This document shows, one piece after another, positions 55,100 to 64,000 of a stretch of 64,000 nt of DNA. Source of the DNA: Harmothoe impar. Taxonomy: Eukaryota > Annelida > Polychaeta > Phyllodocida > Polynoidae. The stretch spans positions 47,806,942 through 47,870,941 of the forward strand of contig OX381704.1 in assembly GCA_947462335.1 (NCBI GenBank), read 5' to 3'. Both the position numbers and the translations under genes were made by a program. A model generated the notes under the pieces. The model was given only the letters and a program-made list of their open reading frames with translations. It searched no databases and was not told the origin of the DNA. How positions within the stretch are numbered: position 1 is the stretch's first letter; every line of letters begins with the position of its first letter.

Positions 55100-58000
55100 G
55101 GCGTGGTGCTGGTAGTAGCTGGTTTATGTTATTGGGAGAAAAGGCGCACCTCAGGGCATCAGGGCTGCCGTTTTCAAACACCATTATTACATTAGTGCCG
55201 GAGACGCCCATTAGATCAGGCCCCTGTTGGAGCACACCCTCGGCCCACCATGCTGTGGCCATGCAGCCCGCCTCATGTGCTTCTATTATAGGTCTGGTGA
55301 GGGAGTTTACAGACTGACATTGCAGCTTCCCAATATGTATGGCTTCTTCAGGTATGCTGTGCAACTGCAATGCACAAGACACGATAGTATAGCCGATCAC
55401 ATTTTTATAATAATGTGAAGATAAACTAGAGTTGCTAATAAGGAGCAGTAGCTCTCCGCAGCTTTATGATGAAGCCTGTGTCCAGTATGCATTTGTGGCT
55501 TCTTAGTGGTCCTTGGTATAGGCCAGGCATTGTGGCTTCTAAGGCTAGTCATATACTAGTACTGGATCTGCATTCATAAGGATATCCCTATGGGGTGTCG
55601 GTCTTAGAACTATGGGAGTAGTCTAGTCGAGTGTCTGTGCAGAGGATACCTGAGGTATTTTAAGATGACAGTCACCGTTTAAGCAGGCAAATCTTAAGAA
55701 AACACGATGAAACACACAAAAGGCTCTCTGTATGCATGTATACGAGACATGCATGTCTAGTGGCACTCCCCTACCCCAATTCAGACAAAAACAGATGGCT
55801 TCCACACAAGATGTTTTCCTATATGCTGCTTTGGATCTAAAGAGGCAGTGGACAAGGCTAGTTGTGGCCTGACCACGTGTCTACCCCGGGGGACCAGGCC
55901 TAGACACGGTCTGCCTCTCCCACACGTGAATGTCAGCATCCCTCCGATCTCCCCGACAAGTTGAAATGGCCTGAGGCACCCATAGAGCACCTTCGACCGC
56001 TGGCCTCATGGCTTCAGGTCAAGTTCATACGAGGCATAACTTGGAGCACATGCAACACATACTGACATAGTGTTCATCCCAACATCCGAGTCTGATTAGC
56101 TTTTGACTAAATCATATGAGATTTTGTCCGAAAATGGAATACTTTACATAATTTTCCCTCTGATTGTGTGGACATTCATGATATTGATTGTGAAGACCTT
56201 CCGAACAAAACAAGTATTATTTTCCCAAAACAAAGCACACGACCTATCACCTGCAAGTATGTTTCTGCCACTTATGGATAGAGTTATCAGATATAGTTAT
56301 CAGTTACATGTTGACCTAGTTTGTTAAAGAACATACCGTACTAAACAATTTATTAGACATTGACCTACTGATCAGCACTGACGGCCATCTCAGAAGCAAT
56401 CTTTCATAACATTAATCACTCTCTTGGAAGTTCTTATCTCAGATCCCCCACCCTCCATAATGGATCCTTATCTAGCGCTTGATATGCCATGCACGTGGCC
56501 TCCTTTTGATATGCCGCATGGAAAGCACAGGCTGGGTACGAGGTGGATTAGTATGAGGGGAGGGATACTACAGCATAATGTCATCAGATCTGCCCCATTG
56601 CTGACGTGAGACTCTATACAGATCCTTAACCTTTGCAAACAGTGCCTGGTCCTTAGAAGGGCCTGGCCTCCCTTTCATGACGGCGTCCCGACGACCCTCC
56701 ACTTCCGGGGTCGCGTTATTTGGGTCAGAAAGGGGGAAGTGACCTCTAGCGGGCTCTTGTTAAACCATGACCAATTATCCGCTGCGTGGCGCTGCTGTCG
56801 CTCATGGTGGAGAAGTAGGATTAGCTCCTGAATGACAACCTCGAGAAGCATATAAACAAGAAGCCCTGGTATTTAGGTCCCTTCCCTTCACCTCCCTTCG
56901 ATCTAGTGGTCAGTGCTGCCTCCACCACTTTTCTTAGCTGGATGTAGGACGTCTTGGTGGTCGATTTGAGGCCTGGGGCTTGACATGATGCAGAAAAGGA
57001 AGACATGTTATCCAAAATGGCGACAACCCCCGCGGTACCTAGCATGAACTGTTAATGCCTCGCAGCTGAAATGAGGGGACTTGATCCATACTAGAAGAGC
57101 GAACTAATGGAAGCAGCTCCCTAGCTGTTTGTGGGGTTGCTGGGCTTGGATTGCATGTTGATCTAGGTTTTCTCGGGTAGCGAGCACCTTTAAGGTGGAC
57201 CCAGAGCGACTAGATTAGAATGGAGAGCAACTCACTTTGCTCGACGGTGCGTGTGTGATAAATCACCTAGACCTTCTGGTGATCTAATAATCTGAAATGG
57301 CGATCTTGGTCTGCGCAAAGAGTTGCCACTCCCTTCGGACCTCCCCGTGTATATTGCATTACTGTTTTGATGTGCTAACCAAATGGATCCCAATTAAAGT
57401 AGTGCTGCCCCATGATTCCTCCATTGGAGCAGTTCAATATTGGGGACATCTTAAGCTGAGGGAGGCATTTTGGGCTGGAGGTTGTTGAGGTATCCCCCTG
57501 GGCGTCTATAGTAGGCAGCGCCCGGTGACAAGTGTTAATCACAGACTCCAATCAGGCTGTCTTGTCGTAGTGAGCCCACGCCTCCCTTGGGGATGTTGAA
57601 CGTGTGACTATGATGAAAGAGACTAGCTCCTGCCTCTGCTAACTGCCACAAACCAACTGTTGGACTTCGCTAGACTCGGGAAATAGCCTCGCCCAGAGGG
57701 GTGTTTGTTTATGGAGTAGATGGACATTTTAGTGTGGTAATCTCAACGCAAAGGCTGTAAATATGTATTTTAGGAGAAGAAATGCAATTAATCACTGTGG
57801 AAAGACTTTTATCAAATCTCAGTGTCAGACTGTACTTCCATGTTTTATTGGAATGGTAGCCTTCCAGTTATCGAGATTATTCACTCATAGATGATGAGCA
57901 AAAAAAGAATTGTATCGGGTTGGGTAGTTTCAAGGCACACGCGCTTCTAAAATGTTTGGTTGCAGACTTTGGATGGGCTGTAAAATTCCTCTGGTTGAAA

Positions 58001-58865
58001 CAGCCTTATCACTGTAGCTGAGTGATTCCCCGTGACATGGCATTGTGCCAGTCCCCTGCCAGATCCCCTTCTATTCTCATGCCAAAACGTTCCCAATCCC
58101 TTCCTCCACTCTGGGCTTCTATTAGGCAAGGGAAGTGACAAAAACGGGGCCCTGAATTAAGAGCCACTTCATTGCTGCGATCGGTAATGCCCCATGGATT
58201 TGCATGACAATCCACATCCCAATACTTCGATTTGTTCAACAATTGCAGGGGATGGCATGGTTCTGACATTGTTTAGAGTTCTGTTCCCTTCCCTACCTGC
58301 CATCCTCAAACAGGATTTGTTTAAATACGCTAGACACATTTAGCAGCTGTGGCGACATTAGTAGAAGTCTATCAATATTGTCTTGGGTATTGAAATCCCA
58401 TTCCCATTCTCGGACTTGCCAATATGTACAGACGATCGGATATTCCTTCTGATGTCTAGACAAATCCAATGATAACTCCTTCAGTGTGACCAAAACAATA
58501 TTGCAGTCTGATTTGTCAATCAGGATCTAGGTTGTATAGCTAGTTGAAATCAGAAAAACACTGATTGACGTACACAGTAAACACATCCTCCAAGAAAAGA
58601 AACCAACATATTTATCCATTTAGTACTATATCACTTTCAATAGAATACACTGTTAAATTTAAGTGAACTTACATTTTATAAGAGAATTGTATTTCATTTC
58701 CTTTATATATACATATGAGAGGCTACGCTGACATGCTTGTAGAACCTATGTTTTTGTAGATTCAAATAGAATAAGAAAATGTGACAATTGCAATGGGAAA
58801 TAGAGCCCAATTTGCATGTTCTTGTCGGAACTGTGCACATAGAGGCCTGTATCTTGGCATATGAA
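55100..58865. other. Intronic stretch
   Basis: No transposon ends or exons recognised; balanced base composition without simple repeats. Confidence 0.4.
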
Positions 58866-59210
58866 GTAGGGTGCAGTGGTTAGTGGTGAGGATGCCAGTT
58901 GTCATCCTCGTCTGCGGCCAGAAGCAGGTTCCATGCCTTTTTTCACTCAGGCAGACGACACTCGGCGGCACGACAACCCACGCAAAAACACCAAGTCAGG
59001 CCCTCACCTGCCACTGGTTTACTGACGCCAGTTACAGGGAGCACCAGGCCAAAAAAGCCACCATGTCAGCCCATTGTCATATTCATCGGCCAGTTAGTGG
59101 TTTACACTCCTGTGCAGCCGTTCGTGAGGAAATATTTCTGATCGTTTTAATTAAATGTGTCCTAAAATGGTCGCTTCTGTTTAAAGAGGAGATTAATTAA
59201 CCCCGATATT
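58866..59210. other. Possible conserved non-coding element
   Basis: Non-repetitive sequence with dense candidate factor sites (for example TTTTAATTAAATGTG and GATTAATTAACCCC) and no coding signature. Suggested from texture only. Confidence 0.3.
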
Positions 59211-59339
59211 GTTGAGAGGAACTAACAGATTGTTTCCTGCCTTGAGCTAATGTAGAATATAGTAAAATCAGAAGTGTAGTTTGGTTATGTGCAGTGGAGG
59301 GTCAAAGGTGAGTGGTGTGTTCGGGGAGGAGGTTGCCTG

Positions 59340-60180
59340 AAGGGGACGTGAGATTGAGTGGTTGGCAGACAGTGGTGGAATGTTTTGGTTGACATTAGCG
59401 GCGAAAGGCGAGGCGACAGGCAACACTGTATCTCACGGGCCTCAAGACTCATCGAGCTGCCGGTAAAGGTCAGATTTCTGTTTTTTTACGCCTCGTCCGC
59501 GTCCCACGTCATCGTTAAGCCAACATTATGCATTGAAAACAGGACCCGAGGGCGAGAGGTTGTCAACGCGCCGAGTGCCGTGTCTGTTTCTCGCGCGTTC
59601 TCCCCAGACTTGCGCAGACGACTTTGGGTTGTCTCGATGTGTACGCATGTGTATGCCTTTATCCAGATCCCAATGGCATTTATAAATCGGCATAGCCCAT
59701 GAAGCCAGTGCCATTAGACATATGGCGGCACGCACGGCGACGTGCGCACACACACAGCCCGAGAATAATCCGCATAATTAATGTTGTCTGCCACGAGCCG
59801 AGCCCGGGTAGCTGGCTAAAAGTGAAGGAGAATTTGCCGCACTGAGCCGGCCATAGTAAATGGAGGCCCGTTATTGGAGCCGGCCGATGTTCGCGCAGAC
59901 TGATTAGCATCATCAGTTGCTTTTGACGAGCGCGCAAAGGTAATTGAAAGCCCGCCTGAGGTATTTGGCATTTCCACTGACATCAGCATGAAACGCAATC
60001 GACAATGCGAGATCAAATGACAAATGTAATGGCAATGTCTGTGTTTATTTTCAGAACTGTCGACTCTGGCGTATTGACTGCCATTAGCAGGCGCGGCCTT
60101 GCACTCGCAGGAAGCCATTTTGGTGGCGGCATTACAAATGTTAACTTTTTCAGACTGGCTTCCTCCCTCGGGCAACAAAC
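59340..60180. other. Possible conserved non-coding element cluster
   Basis: GC-balanced, CpG-bearing, repeat-free block with homeodomain- and bZIP-like words (CGCATAATTAATGTTG, GACTGATTAGCATCATCAG). Read-through frames have no family motifs. A candidate enhancer cluster in the PLC-beta intron. Confidence 0.35.
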
Positions 60181-61480
60181 GATGTGCTGTACTTTGGGGC
60201 TGGGAGGGATAAAAGCCTCACTACTGAAAATCCTGTATGGCCCTGGTACCCGACACATGACCTAAGAGACTGCCTCAAGCAGAACAGAGATGTTATTAAT
60301 GGCTAAACTCCACTGTGGCGAGAGAAACTCACTATTTTCGACTAAGATGGCAGCAGTGGCGTTTGGTCTTTAGGGTTCACGTCGACATGGGCAGTGCCTT
60401 AGTACCACGAGCTGCTCCCGGGTCAGGGACCCTTACCCTGCTTACTCCCACAAGCTGCTCTATAGCAAAAGGACAAGGCCGACAAACAATGGCTATTGAC
60501 ACGCTTGTCGATAAGAACACAAACACCAAGTCCTCTCTCTGTTCTCTTTTTATCCCCTCTCTCTGCCACCACCACCACCACCACCACCACCACCTCCACC
60601 GCCGACCAGGCTGTTGTCTATATGCCCGAAGCCTGCTGCAGCAGATAATTGCAGTTTCTCCCTAAAATGACACCGCCCACCACCTTCTCCTCGCCACCCG
60701 AATTAACCCCAACGCAATTTCCCTGGTTTGTTGTTTGCTTTTCTCTTCTATTCAGTGTCGTCCCTGCCTCCTCCTCTATACCAGCCATCCATCACTGCCA
60801 CGTCCCTCCGACCGGCAGGGAACAATTACATCTTGGCCACAGTGCATCCCTTCAGAATAGCTTTTGAGAAGGGACTGAATGGGCACATCTATGTGAAGCC
60901 ACCTCTAACAAGGATACTGTTTCTGCACCCCCCCCCCCCCCCCCCACACCGCCACTCTCTGCCGGCGGCAATGTCTAATTAGTCCATTATAAGGACGAAC
61001 GTGTGGCTTCCCCTGTTCCTTGCCGCACCTTACATATGTACACTAAATCAGGATCTCATTATTTCCTTCCCTGATATATACTGTATTCTAAAGAGTTACT
61101 ATATGTGTTAATAAGAGGAATATACTTTGACATAGACAAAGCGTCCCCTTGCACTAGGCATTCAAAGAATTGGATATCAAATGAGGGTTTATGTCATTGG
61201 ATAATCAGGGTTTCATTACATGGCATGAAGAACTATAACAAGTCATGGTCTAAAGCTATATACACGTATAGGGTTGGTGTTGGTCCCTGACCCCCCCCCC
61301 CCACCCCAGGGCTGGTGGATGGTGCTGCTAATACCAGGTATAGGCCATATGGGAGAGCAGCTCACCGTCGGGGGAGCAGCTCACCACCACCAGGGGACCC
61401 GCGGGCGACACACTGGGCGCCTGCACCCTAGCCCCGGTCCACCACCCCTGGCGGGTAGTTGCCGGAACGGTGGCCTGGCG
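60181..61480. other. Intronic stretch with simple repeats
   Basis: CAC/CCA microsatellite (60566-60602) and poly-C runs (60930, 61291). No exon was recognised. Confidence 0.4.
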
Positions 61481-61690
61481 CCCGTGATGGGACAAGGTGA
61501 AAATCGAATTGCCTCGTGTGCCAGATGCCAATTGTGGGCCGAGGAAACGCGGGCCTGATGTGATTGTGCCGCGAGGCAATAGGAATGAGCGCCGGCTGAT
61601 GGCCGCCTGATAAGCCCCGCGTTTCGCCCGGTAAGCCCCCATCTGCCGCCCCCGGTCGATATCGGCAAGTGATCCCCTCAATACTACTTT
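61481..61690. other. Possible conserved non-coding element
   Basis: Repeat-free GC-rich block (for example CGAATTGCCTCGTGTGCCAG and GCCGCCTGATAAGCCCCGCG) that differs from the AT-rich surroundings. No splice-bounded exon fits. Confidence 0.3.
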
Positions 61691-64000
61691 GCCGTCCTCA
61701 CGTCTGGAGGTGGGCTGGGGGTACCCCGGACTGCACAGGGGTGTCTACACAGGAGGTCCACCCTCCACATATATGTGCCGACAGCGGATCGATGTCAGTC
61801 TGCTGTCGGCAGAAGGTCCAGTTCTCTCTCAAACGCTGCCAACTGTATCACAACCACTACCTGCAGGCAACGGGAATCCATAGGTCCCTAGTCCAATATA
61901 CCGAGGGACCCCGGTGTAAAAGTAAATATACTTATACTGTAGAAATTGGCCCTGGATATACCTTTAACATGCTGGCTAGCCATGTTATTCTAAAAAGAAC
62001 ACAATATGTACAAGTGTTCTACATTTACTATAAAAAAGGTACGGCAAAATGCTAAATGTATCTAACAGTCACCTTCCTATAACACACAGTCACATAATGA
62101 AAAGAGTGAAATCTGGCTGGGTACAGACCCCCGTGGCCTCTGAATCCAAACAAGGCCGGCCGCCAAGGCCACAGGGCCCAGTGGTGGAGGCCGTTCTGAC
62201 AAACTTTCTCTCGGTGAAGTCTGTGATCTCGCGGGATCGATACCTAGGTGACGGCCCCACTGCGGCTGCGCGTGCTGGGGATCACAGACACAAAGCAGCA
62301 TTTTGCACGAGGAGGGGAGGTTGAATATAGAACATAAAGAAAAAAGGAACCACCTCTGCCGAGGTTATGACATTATCATTCCGACAGGAAAAACTGCCCG
62401 CGGTGTCCTCAAAGCATGCTTTATGCGCGAAATCTTGTTAGATGGCGCAGTCACCATGGCAACGGATGTATTTTGGCATGTCACCTGCGCTTGTGTCACG
62501 TTCACAAGGGGAATGTGAGTGTGTGCATCTGAGGGTGCGGGGGATGGGGGGTTGGGATTGTGTAGATCTCAGGATCTTGAGTGTGGTGGTTTTTGCCCCA
62601 GTCGTGAGTGGCCTAGCTAGTATAAGTGCCATATCTTGATTGCTCTGGTTTCCTGTCATTTCATTTGTGAGGAAAGGCGATTACCAGCTTAGCATACCTT
62701 AATTCTTTACTATTTTAATCATACCTTTCGTTTACACATTGAGCAAAGTTCTTGTGTGAAACTAGGTCATGGAGTGGTTCCCACTAGGTTGGAGTGCCTG
62801 CTGAAAGATACCATTCCCATATACTACTTACACATCAATTAAAGTTTGGTTTACTGGTGGGAGAGCCTGTCGAGAATGCCATTTTCCTATACTACCCCCA
62901 TGAGACTTGGACGTTCAAGGACAGGTTGACTATGTTATATTACAATTAATGTTTTCTTTGCTTGGAAATATGGGGATATGTACCTTTTGAACGTGTCAGA
63001 CATTACAGATTCATTTCTCACAGAATGAATGGTGTATTCATGGCTTTCAAATGTACCTAAAGTACTGCTGTTATACCGGTCACAATGTGTATGTACTATA
63101 TACAGGAGCAAGGTACTAAGGGTATTGGTGTTAAGGGTATTAGCATCAGAGGGCTGATGATATTGCTATCACCAGACGTGCCGCCTCTATCCTGTTAGAT
63201 GTGACCTGAATTAACACCACTATACCACCCTCATTACACTAGGGGTAATTGATGTTATCTAAAGTGGATAGCACGGCGGAGAGGATGGTGGGGGGGGGGG
63301 GGAGAATAGCAAGTATAAAAAGGTAAAGCTTGCCGGTGGGACGGAAATAGTATTTACCGTCTAAAATAGGTCCATAGGCCGTCCACATCAACATAATGTG
63401 TATGCGCTTCCTGTGAAAATGGGTAAAAATTGACACCAGCCTACCTCTAGGCACCTGGCTGAATTATAGTGTCTGAATAATGTATAGACAGGGTAGGGCC
63501 GGGCTATGTATAGCCTGGTAGTGATTACAGCATTTATGTACTTTCTATGGCACGTCAGTGATAAAGGCACGGGGCTAGACTATAGCTAACGCTGGGGTGG
63601 ACGAAAAAGGAGTTGGTCATTCATAATATAAGAGCAAACAAAGGGGATTAGATTGATATGCCTGACACTGTGTGTTTGCATTATGTAAATAACTGAATAT
63701 AGATTAGTAAGACTATGTGAGCCAGGGCTACAAAATAGCGGCTTCTTCAACCTCACTCGGTACCTGGTATATAGAAACTATCCCTCCTTACATTCCATGT
63801 GGTCATTATGTGTATAACATAATATCTAGTAAGACAGTGTAGATCTACGAGGGTATATGGCATTATAAATCTTTGGATCTATGCGCTATGTGTTCTTACC
63901 TATACAGTGAGCTCTGGTGGGCGTTCTATGCTCTTAAACGTAACTAAAGAAATTTCCCAAATGGTCCAAGGAGAATTATTTCCCTATTTAGAGGCAAGCT
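61691..64000. other. Intronic stretch to window end
   Basis: No gene recognised. A G13 run lies at about 63291. The next PLC-beta exon is not visible before the window ends. Confidence 0.4.

Overview
This is eukaryotic (animal) DNA: mostly non-coding, rich in transposable elements and simple repeats, with host genes broken into short exons bounded by GT..AG splice sites. Nothing bacterial is present (no operons, Shine-Dalgarno sites or CRISPR arrays). The mix of a phospholipase C-beta first exon, a PhnZ-like HD oxygenase with introns, a young env-bearing Ty3/gypsy element, a non-LTR element and many fold-back or MITE repeats suggests a marine invertebrate bilaterian, perhaps a lophotrochozoan. 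The phylum cannot be fixed from this window.

Layout. 0-4.4 kb: no genes; a 41-bp-arm hairpin (185-279) and a two-copy tandem duplication (3867-4380). 4.4-6.2 kb: two minus-strand exons (5992-6135, then 4440-4665) of an HD-domain diiron oxygenase of the PhnZ type, with small MITE copies on both sides of the upstream exon. 6.6-7.8 kb: a 47-bp satellite split by a 331-bp MITE. 9.3-10.65 kb: a fold-back element with minisatellite arms. 11.2-12.35 kb: a TA-flanked inverted-repeat element. 13.5-26.45 kb: a fold-back repeat split by a 12.17-kb LTR retrotransposon (13678-25849) with gag, pro, pol and env-like genes.

The LTR element is the best-resolved system in the window. Its LTRs look identical apart from one 10-bp repeat unit, so the insertion is young, yet its coding region changes frame three times. 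Gag ends in a textbook -1 slippery heptamer (GGGAAAC) followed by a 10-bp stem. Pro-to-pol needs a +1 shift near a T5 run. The env-like gene is split over two overlapping frames soon after its furin-like site.

27.5-28.3 kb: GC-rich promoter/5' UTR and first coding exon (28235-28333, plus strand) of a phospholipase C-beta gene. Everything to the right is probably its long first intron(s). That part holds a 180-bp TA-flanked MITE, a 1.9-kb fold-back element carrying three tRNA-like Pol III promoter modules, a Harbinger-like TTA-flanked element with a nested MITE, long (TA)n tracts, a minus-strand LINE (about 41.6-47.3 kb), a minisatellite near 51.8 kb, and several non-repetitive stretches that look like conserved non-coding elements.

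The most unusual gene is the LINE-associated ORF1 (45697-47169, minus). It has a coiled coil and an L1-ORF1-like RRM/C-terminal domain fused to what appears to be a NADAR (YbiA/DUF1768) domain, a family linked to ADP-ribose N-glycosidase chemistry. This is the strongest candidate here for a little-described system.
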